The position numbers and the translations under genes are program-made. The notes under the pieces are model-generated. The model had not been told where the DNA came from. It did no database searches and was given only the letters and a program-made list of their open reading frames with translations. Positions 46,878 to 59,137 of a DNA stretch of 64,000 bases are shown piece after piece (the first letter of the stretch is position 1; every line of letters begins with the position of its first letter). This DNA is from Riptortus pedestris (taxonomy: Eukaryota; Arthropoda; Insecta; Hemiptera; Alydidae), in the NCBI GenBank assembly GCA_019009955.1, contig CM032230.1, forward strand, positions 24,666,001 through 24,730,000, given 5' to 3'.

Positions 46878-47728
46878 TGGGGGGGGGGCATACGGCCCAT
46901 AACCCCCACCCCTCCCCCCGTAGATAGCTACTATGGAGACGAGAACGGGATTGCCTTAAGGCTTTGAGAGTGGTGTGTGAGGAGATAGCGTGCTTCTACT
47001 GCAAATTACGGAGCACACCTCACCTCGCACGTTTCACAAACTGTCGCAAAGTTATCCCAAACACAAATTATTTCTGTCTGAGTTTGTGAGTTGTCCGACA
47101 GAAATTGCCCCTATAAACTTCTACTGTATTACCTAGGAAGGTTGTGCTACATAATATCGGCCTGAGTCTAATTCTATTGCATTTGATTAAAATTCAAAGG
47201 TTTTCTGCCGTCTGCCAAGCAACGTTTCCCCTGTATTTTCTTAATCCATAAAAAAAATAATTATAGTTTGTTCACTCAGAACATTTCTATTTTTTTATTA
47301 GCCTTAATGACGAGAGAATTTCATAGAATAAATCTTAAGATGTTTATAATTCCTCGTTGCCTGCACAACATTCCTCACCAGGGGTAGACAGCTAAGTATT
47401 TACAAGAGTACTGAATGTACTGATTAATATCCCTTGAGAAAATGTATATCTCAAATGCTGAATTTTCAGCTCTTTGTCTTTAACATTTCTCTCGTCCCTT
47501 AGAGAATTGTTATCAGAAGTCTATGCAGTTACAATAATTGTGTTCTTTCAGAATCTGCTCTTATCATATTACTATACCCCACCCAAATCCATAAGATGTT
47601 TGATGTCCTCAAAATATGAGATTCTAGGACACTCTTCCCCTTTGCCCAAGGACCTTACCTTCAAATAAATTTGTGATGAAATCGTTGAACTATGCCCATG
47701 AAGTTTCACCCTCCTTTTCTCCACAAAT
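45801..47728. other. Unassigned stretch
   Basis: Contains (GA)n at 46839-46873 followed by G-rich and C-rich runs (GGGGGGGGGG, CACCCCTCCCCCC), and the repeat at 47570-47690 shared with 37845-37985. No gene is recognised. Confidence 0.45.
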
Positions 47729-47790
47729 AAACTATCATGTATTTAAAAATGTTTTCACTACATTAAAACATTTTTAAATACATATAGTTT
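47729..47790. repeat. Inverted repeat at LINE 5' junction
   Basis: Arms ACTATCATGTATTTAAAAAT (47731-) and its near-exact complement (47765-47790) are separated by ~9 bp. The LINE reading frame begins immediately after the second arm. Confidence 0.75.
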
Positions 47791-47791
47791 A

Positions 47792-49100
47792 TTGTCTCCA
47801 CATCAATCAGGTTTCAGGCATGGGCATAACACGTGTACAGCTTTACATACAATAACATCTGACATCAGAAAATCAATAGATCGTAGGAATGTAGTATTGT
47901 GGGTTTCACTAGATTTCAATAAGGCCTTTGAATCAGTAAATCACCAGTTGCTCCTAATGAAGATTGGTGCTATGGGCATGGGCGAGCAATTACTCAGTTG
48001 GATAAAATCCTTTTTAGAAAATCGGAGGCAAAAAGTTAAATTAAAAAACATTTCTTCTAACTGGGCCGTAAATAAATCAGGAGTACCACAAGGTTCGGTA
48101 TTGGGGCCACTTCTGTTCTCAATATATATAAATGACATAACATCCTGTGTTCTACACAGTAACATTCATTTATATGCAGATGACTTTAGCATATGGCTTT
48201 CGGGTGCTCTGGAAAATGCAAGAGAACTTTTAATAAGAATAAATGAGGACTTAAAGAAGATTACAGATTGGTGCTCAAAAAATTCATTAACAATAAACAC
48301 AAAAAAACCAAGTGGCTACTGATTGGTACCCCAAAAATATTAAAAAAAATTAAGCAGCCTAGACTTTCAATAACAATAAATGAGCAGGTTATTGAAAAGA
48401 GTGAAAAAATGACTATACTTGGCGTAATATTTAACAGCAATCTCTCATGGCAGGATCAAGCAGCTTCGGCAGCTAACAAAAATACGAAAATCATTACATC
48501 CATTAATAAAATATAAAAACTTTTTTCCCATTAGAAATTAAGATAAAACTGGTATCAGCCTAATTTTGCCATGAATGTGGTACTGCGACTCCGTTTATAT
48601 AGATATTACATCTACAACCGACATTAAAATTCAGAGAGCATTTAATTCATCGGTATTTATTCAATGCTAAGAGAGATGAGCACAATACTCCAAAGCTCTG
48701 GGATGGCTCACTTCCAAGGTGTATCGTCGCTTAAATATACTATAACTTTCAAAGAAAATCCTGGATTTCGAGTGCCCAAAAATCTTTATGAGGGTTTTAT
48801 TCCTATGAATAGTGAGAGACTGGGAAACAATTTCAAACTGACAGCCTGCAGAACAAACATATTTCCGCCAATCCTTCTCTGCTGTTGCGGCAAGAGAGCT
48901 GAATGCTTTACCGGAAGAAATAAAAGCATCAATCATCATTCCGTAAGGCCTGCATTAATCATTTTCTAACGACCGAGATGGGGATGACATGTACCACAGT
49001 CCACCATAATGCCATTTGTTTATTAGTTTTATTTATATTTTTAGTTTTCTGTTTGTATTATTAGTTTTATTTATATTTTTAGTTTTATATTTGTACATTT
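47792..49100 (+). pseudogene. LINE ORF2 fragment (reverse transcriptase)
   Basis: An uninterrupted 176-codon piece reads QSGFRHGHNTCTAL, LDFNKAFESVNH, SGVPQGSVLGPLLFSIYIND and LYADDFSIWLS, i.e. RT blocks from fingers to the catalytic YADD box. It then breaks near 48310 and continues in another frame (KMTILGVIFNSNLSW). Remnants of the C-terminus (AARELNALPEEIKAS, FRKACINHFLTTEM) follow to ~48980 in shifted frames. The endonuclease and the first RT blocks are missing. The 3'UTR is split by the Helitron array and resumes at 52690. Confidence 0.85.
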
Positions 49101-49174
49101 AGTTTTATATATATATATATATATATGATAAATATATATAATATATATACTTTATAAATAAATATTTATATATT

Positions 49175-49204
<30 letters not shown>

Positions 49205-49205
<1 letters not shown>

Positions 49206-50285
49206 AATATATATATAAAATTGTAATCTCTGTCTGTACATTGATTTGTTTCTCGAAATTTCACGATAGATTTTCGTTTCACGTGTGATAGACACCATAA
49301 CTGCATTTTGTTTCTTCCGTGCCTGTTACCTTTTCACGCATAAACAGCTGAACCGAATTATATGAAACTTAGTATGTATATTACAACTAACCCAACTTAG
49401 ACTTTAGGCTATATTAAAATTCTCTCAGATGAACAGGAGTGGGGGTTGTAGGGGAGGCCTGAAATTAAAAAATAGCGATTATTTCGTTTCCTCTTGGTTT
49501 TTCGGCAAACATTCACATAACAAAAGTTGTTTATTTCGTTATTTAGAGTAGCTTTTGATATGTAAACTTTTTTCGTATAACGTATTATAAACGAGATATA
49601 CGCTAGAAACCTATAGCGAAGTGAGCAATTTTATTTGGCACAAACGACTCAACCGAACTAAATAAAACTCGGTATTCATTATAATAAGCCATACCAACAT
49701 TTCTAGAAACGGGCAGGAGTGGGGGTTGTAAAGGAGGCCTGAATTTAAAAAATAGCGGTATTTCGTTTTCTATTCGTTTTTTTCGGCAAATATGAAAATA
49801 ACAAAGTTGTTTAATTTTGTTATTTAGAGTAACTTTGGTCATATTCATTTTTGTCTTTTAACAAAGTATAAACGAGATATACACTATAAACTAAAGCGGG
49901 AGTCAACGATTACATTAAAGCGCTAACGAGTAAACCGAACTTACAAAAACTCGGTATGTCAATTAGCATTAATTCTTCCATGATTATAAACTATATTAAA
50001 ATTTTTAGGTTAGAACGGGAGTGGGGGTTATAAGGGAGGCCTGAAATAAAAATTCGCGATATTTCATTGTCTATTTGTCTACGGGAAATATGACAATTTG
50101 GAGGACAGTGAAGACTTACATAAAAAATTAATTTTATTATTAACAAATGCCAACAACGGGAATAAACCCTAAACACTGGAACGGGTAAATGTCAAAATAT
50201 TGTGCAAATTAAAGCCTTGCCAAAAAAATACCATCACCATTCAGCCTCAAATCAATTCCCGGGCGAAGCCGGGTATCTGAGCTAG
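49205..50285 (+). mobile_element. Tandem Helitron, unit 1
   Basis: Starts in a TA-rich run with ATATATAAAATTGTAATCTC. It carries three ~300 bp modules (GTGGGGGTT blocks near 49439, 49721 and 50021) and ends with the hairpin CCCGGGCGAAGCCGGG and TATCTGAGCTAG at 50285. Non-coding. Its exact 5' base is blurred by the adjacent microsatellite. Confidence 0.85.
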
Positions 50286-51392
50286 CATATATATAAAATT
50301 GTAACCTCTGTCTGTACATTGATTTTTTTTTCGCGAAATTTCACGATAACTTTTCGTTTTACATGTCATAGACACCATAACTACATTTTGTTTCTTTCGT
50401 GTCTGTTTGTTTATTTGTTTGTTTATTGTTTGTTACCTTTTCACGCATAAACGGCTGAACCGAATTTTGTGAAACTGGGTATGTATATTACTACTAACCC
50501 AACTTAGACTTTTAGGCTATGTTAATATCTCTGAGACGAACAGGAGTGGAGGTTATAGGGGAGGCCTGAAATTAAAAATAGTGATATTTCGTTTCCTATT
50601 GCATTTTCGGCAATTATGCACATAACAAAAGTTGTTTAATTTGTTATTTAGAGTAACTTTTGTTATATACACTTTTTTCGTATACCTAAGTATAAAGGCG
50701 TTATACGCTAAAAAATGAAAGCGGAAGTCAACAATTTTATTTGGCACAAAAGACTCCACCGAACTAAATAAAACTCGGTATTCATTATAATAAGCCATAC
50801 CAACATTTTCTAGAAACGGGCAGGAGTGGGGGTTGTAAAGGAGGCCTGAATTTAAAAATAGCGGTATTTCGTTTTCTATTCGTTTTTCGGCAAATATGAA
50901 CATAACAAAAAGTTGTTAATTTTGTTATTTAGAGTAACTTTGGTCATATTCATTTTTGTCTTTTAACAAAGTAATAAACGAGATATACACTATAAAACTA
51001 AAGCGGGAGTCAACGATTACATTAAGCGCGAACGAGTAAACCGAACTTACAAAAACTCGGTATGTCAATTAGCATTAATTCTTCCATGATTATAAACTAT
51101 ATTAAAATTTTTAGGTTAGAACGGGAGTGGGGGTTATAAGGGAGGCCTGAAATAAAAATTCGCGATATTTCATTGTCTATTTGTCTACGGGAAATATGAC
51201 AATTTAGAGGACAGTGCAGACTTACATAAAAAATTAATTTTACTATTAAACAAATGCCAACAACGGGAATTAACCCTAAACACTGGGACGGGTAAATGTC
51301 AAAATATTGTGCAAATTAAAGCCTTGCCAAAAAAAATACCATCACCATTCAGCTTAAATGAATTCCCGGGCGAAGCCGGGTATCTGAGCTAG
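50286..51392 (+). mobile_element. Tandem Helitron, unit 2
   Basis: Follows unit 1 directly (CTAG then CATATATATAAAATTG). Three modules near 50547, 50826 and 51127; ends CTGAGCTAG at 51392. It is closely similar to unit 1 throughout, including module order. Confidence 0.85.
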
Positions 51393-52681
51393 TATATATA
51401 TAAAATTGTAACCTCTGTGTATACATTGATTTTTTTCGCGAAATTTCACGATAACTTTTCGTTTCATAAGTCTTAGGCACCATAACTGCATTTTGTTTCT
51501 TTCGTGTATGTTTGTTTGTTTGTTTGTTTATTGTTTGTTACCATTTCCCGCATAAACGGCTGAACCGAATTTTATGAAACTGGGTATGTATATTACTACT
51601 AACCCAACTTAGACTTTAGGCTATGTTAATATTCTCTGAGACGAACAGGAGTGGGGGTTATAAGGGAGGCCTGAAATTAAAAATAGCAATATTTCGTTTC
51701 CTATTGCATTTTCGGCAATTATGCACATAACAAAAGTTGTTTAATATGTTATTTAGAGTAACTTTTGTTATGTACACTTTTGTCGTATACCTAAGTATAA
51801 AGGCGTTATACGCTAAAAAATGATAGCGGAAGTCAACAATTTTATTTGGCACAAAAGACTTAACCGAACTAAACCAAACTCGGTATGTGAATTAGCACTA
51901 ACGTCTTCCTTATAATAAGCCATACTAACATTTCTAGGGACGGGCAGGAGTGGGGGTTATAAGGGAGGCCTGAAATTAGAAATAGTGATATTTTCGTTTC
52001 CTATTGGGGTTTTGGGCAAATATATACATAACAAAAGTTTGTTTATTTTGTTATTTAGAGAAACTTTTGTCATATACACTTTTGTCGTATACCTAATTAT
52101 AAAGGCGTTATACGCCAAAAAGTGATAGCAGAAGTCAACAATTTTATTTGGCACAAAAGACTCAACCGAACTAAACCAAACTCGGTATGTGAATTAGCAC
52201 TAACGTCTTCCTTATTATAAGCCATACTAACATTTCTAGGGACGGGCAGGAGTGGGGGTTATAAGGGAGGCCTGAAATTAAAAATAGTGATATTTCGTTT
52301 CCTATTGGGGTTTCGGCAAATATGCACATAACAAAGTTGTTTATTTTATTATTTAGAGAAATTTGCTCAACAATTCTTTGGAACTACAAGGTACCTCACC
52401 GGGAAAAATTAATTCAAATGTATGTTAATATTTTGTGCTTAATAATTCAAATCTATGCATAATGCACAGGAAACAAGAAATATGACAATATGGAGGACAG
52501 TGAAGTCTTACGTAGAAAAATAATTTTATTATTAACAAATCCACAGAAACGACGGGTATTTAAACTAAACAGTGGGACGGGTAAATGTCAAAATATTGTG
52601 CAAAGTAAAGCCTTGCCAAAAAAATACCATCACCATTCAGCCTCAAATGAATTCCCGAGCGAAGCCGGGTATCTGAGCTAG
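51393..52681 (+). mobile_element. Tandem Helitron, unit 3
   Basis: Directly follows unit 2 (CTAG|TATATATATAAAATTG). Modules near 51651, 51949 and 52252 resemble one another more than in units 1-2. A ~100 bp segment near 52380-52480 is extra. Hairpin slightly changed (CCCGAGCGAAGCCGGG); ends CTAG at 52681. Confidence 0.85.
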
Positions 52682-52689
<8 letters not shown>

Positions 52690-52725
<36 letters not shown>

Positions 52726-52894
52726 CAGTATTTTTATGTTTTTTTGGATAAGTTTTTAATTTAATTTATAAGTTGATTAGTTTGATTTATAGTATTAGTA
52801 ACCAGTTTATAGTAAACATACATGACTATTGTCTGTAAGAGAGGACCATTGGTCCTATGACAATAAATGCATCTATCTATCTATCTATCTATCT
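52690..52894 (+). mobile_element. 3' end of the split LINE, (ATCT)n tail
   Basis: After a short TA tract the LINE 3'UTR resumes (GTCTGTAAGAGAGGACCATT, GGTCCTATGACAATAAATGC) and ends in about six ATCT units. A similar ATCT-type tail is found on the insert at 59563-59987. Confidence 0.7.
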
Positions 52895-54097
52895 CCTAGA
52901 TAACACTTCTTCTTTTACCTATTTTATTTATATGTTCTTCAAAGTCACCCTTAAAAACACCTTTCTTTCCCCGTAAACTTTATTTACGATTGCTCTAAAT
53001 GTTTCGTAGCTTACCTACCACCTCTTTCTTTATCGATTATAATATCATTAAAAAATAATATTAAACGAAAAACAAAATGGAATATTCACATCATCAAAAA
53101 TAGAAAGAAAAAAACTGAAATTAAATACCTTAATCATCATATATTTTTCAACATTTTATCTTCATATAATCGATTTTCAAGCATGACGTGAAATAATCGA
53201 GTCCAAGGTTGGACGTGGAAATATTCGATTTATACCAAGCTGTTTTAGCCTGCTTCGGAAATCTCAGGTTCAATGATCTCCCCCGTGTAGACAGGTCTGT
53301 CTCAACAACATATGTAAGAAGAAACGAGAACTTCAGAACTGTAATTAAGGAATATGTAATATGTATACTGTTCTTTTAGTACACTATTATTAATATGTTA
53401 ATGTAGAAACAAATTATCATTGGGTTTTTGAAGAGTTAATGTTGTTATTTGTTGAAAGGGAATTGCCACTGAGGGGGTGGTAGGTAAGCCACGAAATATG
53501 TAGGACAATTGGAATGAAGTTTATTGGTAAAGAAAGGTGTTTTTATAGGTGGCCCTTGCTACGGAGAATAGGAAGTAATAGGAATTACCTTATTAAAACT
53601 TCCACGTTATGGTGATTCTGGGGCCAGACCCACGATCCATTGCTTCCAATCTATTAAGTTCGCTTTTATAGAGTCTCCTACTTTCTCTTACGAAAGCAGT
53701 ACACACCATATGAAAGACAACACAAATTTGATGGGAATCTATGCTTACATGCTTATCATTTAAATACTACTTTGGTTTTGGGAGGCTTGTAAAATAAGTC
53801 CTGTTCTTCTATCGAGTTCAGCTCTACTATCATTGTAGTCAGTGATGATACTCCATCCATAGAAACACATGTTATTTTAAACTAGTTAAATTTAATCTTA
53901 GTCCCCCTGACAACTCCTTTGTTGTTCACTCGTGTCCTAACAGTTAATATTATTACTATTTATAGTAAATTATTATTGACCTTTAAAAATGTATTTTTTT
54001 TATATCATACTGGCAAATCCGAAAATCAAAAGCACAACAGATTTCCAATTTTTCCCCTTCAATTTTTAGCATTTATTTATTTAATAAAATTAAATAT
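52895..54097. other. Unassigned stretch
   Basis: No gene or repeat family is recognised in this AT-rich sequence. Confidence 0.45.
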
Positions 54098-55114
54098 TAA
54101 AAAGTCCGTCACGCAGGGGCTGCGTAAACTAAGCAGATTTCCTACGTGAAGTTATACTATATAGAAATCTCCATACGAGAGCTGAAAATTTACGGCAAAG
54201 GGCCGAACTAGCTTTTGGCGGGAAACTTAGTCGTCCGTTATCGGCCCAAATTTAACAAACATTCAAATATCTCGGTTAATGTTAAAGATAGAGAATAAAT
54301 GTATAGAACAATATTTATAGTAAATTTAATTTACAATAAGATTGGTTCTAAACACTTTTTCGACCCGACTTATAGTAACGGAGATATTTCGAATTTTGAA
54401 AATTCTCCCTCTCTAACCCCCCACCCCTCCCCCTGGTCCGATTTCAGCCGTTAACGAACTTGATCTTTTTTTTTACATAGAACGACTAAATGTCGAGTTT
54501 GGTAACGATCAAACAAAAATTGCGACCGCTAGAGCGTTAACAGACAAATATGTATGTATATGATAGGAGTAGAAGGGGGAGGGGTACTGAAGACCTAAAA
54601 CTATAAAATGAAAAAAATCTCGGTTAATAATCAAGATAGTGAAAATACGTGGCATAATATCATTTTTAGAAAATTGCATTTGCAATTAGGTTGGTTCTAT
54701 ACAATTTTTCGATCGGACGCATAATAACGGAGATATTAAGAATTTCCGAAATTTCTCCTCTCTAAACCCCCCCCCCTTCCACTGGTGGGAAATCAGCCAT
54801 GAGTAAGAGAAGGGATGTACCGGCGAAAAACTATAAAATTCCTGTATCTTGGTAAATAATCAAGATAGTAAAAAAATGCACATAACACGTTTTATAGAAC
54901 ATTATATTTTCAATGAGATTGGTTCTATTCAAATTTACGATCCGATGCATAACGGATATATTAAGAATTTTCGATATTCCTCCACTTTAAATCTCCCCCT
55001 CCCACTGGTCGGATTTCAGCCATTAACGTACTTGATCTTTCGTTTTACATAAAACTATTAATTATCGAGTTGGATAACGATTAAACCAAAATTGCGACAG
55101 CTAGAGAGGTACGA

Positions 55115-55189
<75 letters not shown>

Positions 55190-55290
55190 GAACGGACCTC
55201 ATTTTCGTCATCTGCTAGGTACGATCGATACAGATTTGAAGACATGTTTTGAAAACCCCGTCATGTATAGTACAACCTCAAAAGCTGAAA
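54098..55290 (+). mobile_element. Family G element with triplicated core
   Basis: Starts AAAAAGTCCGTCACGC. The unit running from the ATCTCGGTTAAT block to the C-rich/GATTTCAGCC block occurs three times in a row (about 54265-54553, 54596-54795, 54830-55105) with increasing divergence. Then come (CA)n(TA)n and the GTCATCTGCTAGGTACGATC segment. The terminal palindrome is lost. Confidence 0.75.
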
Positions 55291-56030
55291 CATTATTCTG
55301 CCACAAGCCCATCATCCATTGGTACAAGAGCCGTCTGACAGTATAGACTACCACACCCTGGCGACCAAAAAGAAGGGAGGAGAGGAGAATAGCTTCAGAG
55401 GCAGCCCACGATTGTCCGAACTATCGATCTAATGCCAGTCACATTTCACGCTGACAGTGGTTCGGTCTTATCTCTACTTCTCTATGCTGTCATTTTCAAA
55501 GGATTTATTTTAAGGAGTTCTAGGTCATTTTAAACCTTTAAACACGTGCATTCAATCAATTCGCGTGTCTAATCTAAACCAGCAAATATACTAGGCTCGA
55601 ATTACCAAAAATAATAAATAATCAATAAATATAATTCAGGTGGATATATGTATAAATGTGTAATGATATTATCTGACGACCACACTTCATCATTTAATTA
55701 CTGGACAAATCATAAATACAGACTGTAAACACACTCGCGAACAATGACATTCAAGACCCTTTATAGAACAACGTTGACAAATACGTTTTGGCATAAAATA
55801 ATTTAAACACAACGGTACACTTCTCAACCCTAAACAATATGTTGAAACGAATAAAAATAATACAACGAATCCTGGTATAAGGGTTGCTTCGGAGGGAACT
55901 GTCACCCCTCTTCATCAGTTGGAATTGCGAGCGTATCCCAAATGTCATATGGTTCCGGAAGATCCGCAAACCCTACAATTCTGGGATGAAGTTACAACCT
56001 CGGAATATACCTTGGAGGGCAGTTCTCCTC
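55291..56030. other. Unassigned sequence between two family G ends
   Basis: Contains GC-richer blocks at 55320-55460 and 55880-56030. No gene is recognised. It may be an insertion into the G element before it, because a palindrome end follows at 56031. Confidence 0.4.
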
Positions 56031-56136
56031 CCACTCCAATCAGAATAGGATCGACGCAAATTTGTAGACATTTTTTGAAAATCGCGTTATGAGAACGACC
56101 TCAATAGCTGATTTCCCTTAGGGGAAATCTGCTGAA
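56031..56136 (+). mobile_element. Family G palindrome end
   Basis: AATAGGATCGACGCAAATTT, GAACGACCTCAATAGCTGAT, then TTTCCCTTAGGGGAAATCTG. It could be the missing end of the copy that begins at 54098. Confidence 0.65.
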
Positions 56137-57198
56137 TCACGAAATAGGCAGCAACGTATAAATGTACGAAAGACATGCACTTTGCAGTTATGCGCTCTTA
56201 TTATCTTGTCACTATACGAGAAGTTCAAAAAGTCCGTCACGCGGGGGCTGCGTAAACTAAGCAGTTTTCCCACGCGAAGGTTTACAATAGATAAATGTAC
56301 ATACAGGTAACGCTACCATGAATGCTCGCCAGTAAATGTACAATACAAGGCTGAATTGTAAATAAACAGGCAAGCCATCCTGGTAGCGCTGCATAGATAG
56401 ACTGGAAAGACAAACAATTAATGAAATATATCTGAATATAACATATTAATTTTATTGAAAACAATTTACTTTGTGTAATTTATAATAAACCAGAATAATT
56501 TTTATCTCAATCACTCAAATTTTAGTAATCCAAGATCAAAACAAGGGGGGGGGGGATCATCAGAACGTATTTACATATATCTCACAAAGTAAAAGTTCAA
56601 TGAAAACCATATTTTGTATTTAGGCTTCAATTAATATATTTTATTATACAGGGTGTCCCCAAACCAAACGGCCAAACTTTAGGGATCGATAGAGGATCGA
56701 AAAACTAAAACAAAAAGTCCTCTGGCATATGCCTCGTTTTCGCTTCGTTTTCGAGAAAATCACAAAAACTAATAAAAATAGTTGTGCAAAAACTAGTTAA
56801 GGCCAATGGAAGAGCGGATTTTATTCCTTGAATGAATTTTAGCAATAAATGTTATTCCAATACAATTATTGTATTCTAATCTTATACTAACCGAAAGATA
56901 GTTGAAAAAAAAAATATTTTTTATTAAGAAAAAATAATAAATACTTTTTTATTCAAATATTCATAGTATAAAAAAAATTACCTATTTAAAGTAGATAACA
57001 TTATGAACAATAACTGAAGATTACATAAAAAAAGATTAAAAATTTAGAAAATTAATAAAACAATTAAATATTCTTACTTGGAAAACATAAATGTTTCAGT
57101 TTTTATATGGGTCTACCTTAGTGAGAAAAAAAAAAAAAAAACCTGAAAATTTTGAAGGTTTTACCTTCTCTAAAATTACATTGTTAATTTCTAAAGCG

Positions 57199-58275
57199 TC
57201 AACGTAAATGTTGTTCGAAGTGCTGCCCTCTCCCTGCAATACACGCATCACATCGCGTACTCACAGATCGCACTGCATCTAAACATTGTTCTGCGGTGAG
57301 CTGGTTGCAAACCATTCTGATGCGCTCGATGAGGTCATCCCTTGTGCAGACGGGCTCTCGGTAGACATTTTCTTTCACGTTTCCCCACACGAAGAAATCT
57401 AGTGGCGTGAGGTCCGGAGACGTGGGAGGCCAAGGCACCGGCCCACCTCGTCCTATCGAGCGACCTGGGTAGTTGATGTCCAACCAGTCTCGTACGGCCC
57501 TTCCGTAATGTGCAGGACAACCATCGAGTTGAAACCAACTCTCAAGCCTTGTTTCCAAAGGGATATCTTCCAAAAGTGCCCGTAAGGCATTCTCCAGGAA
57601 TAGATGATAACTTTCAGCGTGAAGTCGAGCAGGTAAAAATACGGGACCTATTATGCGATTATAACAAAGACCGACCCACACGTTTACAGAAAACTCATGC
57701 AGGTAGTGAAATTCTCTAACAGCGCGGGGATTTTCATGTGCCCAAAGGTGGTAGTTTCTTTGATTGAATATGCCCGCACGTGTAAAAGTCGCTTCATTCG
57801 TCCAGATTACTTTCGAACTTAAGTTTACATCGTTTTGCAATTGTTCTTTGTACCAATTACAAAAATTTAATCGGCGGGGATAATCAGCGGGTATTAAATT
57901 TTGTACCTTTTGTACATGGTAAGCATGCCTGCGGCCAGCCCTTAATGTGCGCCAAATGGCTGTCTTTGGTATGCTTAGAACTGAAGCATCTCTCCGGACG
58001 CTTGTTGCCAGGGTTGGTATTGAAGTGCCTCAGTATTCTCTCCCTCCGCCTCAGGTCGGCTTCCATCGGAGCCTGCATACGGTTTCCACGACGATTACAT
58101 GAGAAGGACCCAGTCCCTCGAAGCCTTCCGAAAGTGCTGGTAAAAACACCTCTGTGTGGGGTTTCTTGGTCAGGAACCGTCTGCGATATTCCTGAACTGC
58201 CTGACGTTCATTGCCATCGCATAATCCGTAGACGTAGACTATGTCCGCGTATTCAGCGTTGGTAAATCTAGCCAT
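57199..58275 (-). pseudogene. Broken transposase (DUF4817 N-terminus, DDE_3-type core)
   Basis: The ATG at 58275 opens MARFTNAEYADIVYVYGL, the DUF4817 helix-turn-helix region of insect transposases. A frameshift near 58150 and another near 58010 separate it from the rest, which then stays open to a stop at 57199. The core shows VIWTNEATF, FQLDGCPAHYGRAVRDWLD, IGRGGPVPWPPTSPDLTPLD and FFVWGNVKENVY. In relatives the first catalytic Asp is in TDEATF; here it is Asn (codon AAT), while the Asp of QLDG and the SPDL..LD region remain. The protein would have cut and pasted the surrounding element at TA sites; this copy cannot. Confidence 0.88.
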
Positions 58276-58387
58276 ATTTGTTGACTTCACTGAACAGTAC
58301 TAGCAACACCACTAATGTGAGAATGCGAGGCTGGATTCCCCCCAAAAAGGATTAAAATGATAGTAAACATTTTAATCGTTTCTTTTA

Positions 58388-58523
58388 GCAGATTTCCCTT
58401 AAGGGAAATCAGCTATTGAGGTCGTACTCATGATGCGAGTTTCGAAAAATTTCTTCAAATGTCCATCGATCCTACCCAGGAGATGACGAAAATGAGGTCC
58501 GTTGAAAATTATATATATATTTA

Positions 58524-58582
<59 letters not shown>

Positions 58583-59137
58583 CTGTTAACGCTCTAGCGG
58601 TCGCAATTTTTGTTTGATCTTTACCAAACTCGGAATTTAATCGTTTTATGTAAAAAGGAAGATCAAGTTCGTTAATGGCTGAAATCGGACCGGTGGGAGG
58701 GGAGGTTTAGAGGGGGGATTTTTGAAAATTCAAAATATCCCCGTTATTATGTGTCGGATCGAAAAATTGTAAATAACCAATCTTATTGCAAATTAAATTT
58801 ACTATAAATATTGTTCTATACATTTATTCTGTATCTTGAATATTAACCGAGATATTTGCATTTGTATTCTGCGTGTGGTCACCAGTAGGCTATGTTCGGA
58901 CTTTCCGCCGAGAGCTCTGGCGGCCGTTTCTGTAACTATTCGTCCCTCGTGAATAGGTTTAGAGGTTAGGTTAACTGTTTTTTGGGGCTAGAAACTACTG
59001 GGTTATTACGCCCTAAATAATGTTTTAGGTTTAGAGGTTTCTTACTACTACAGTTGTTATTAGGCAGATTTCTCTATTGTAAAACTCCTCGTGGGAAATC
59101 TGCTTAGTTTACGCAGCCCTTGCGTGACGGACTTTTT
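58388..59137 (-). mobile_element. Family G element nested in the DDE transposon
   Basis: Starts AGCAGATTTCCCTTAAGG, carries a (TA)n core at 58509-58578, and ends TTGCGTGACGGACTTTTT. Complete ~750 bp form with both ends intact and the GC-rich TTCCGCCGAGAGCTCTGG segment seen also at 36745-36840. Because it lies inside an inserted transposon, family G moved at least twice at different times. Confidence 0.85.

Noticed and set aside
49205..52681. CRISPR-like or satellite array, suggested by ~300 bp repeats
   Set aside because: The periodic modules are internal parts of three Helitrons with defined hairpin and CTAG ends; this is eukaryotic DNA.
57335..57719. Open frames overlapping the transposase on both strands
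   Set aside because: They are shadows of the transposase coding region in other frames.
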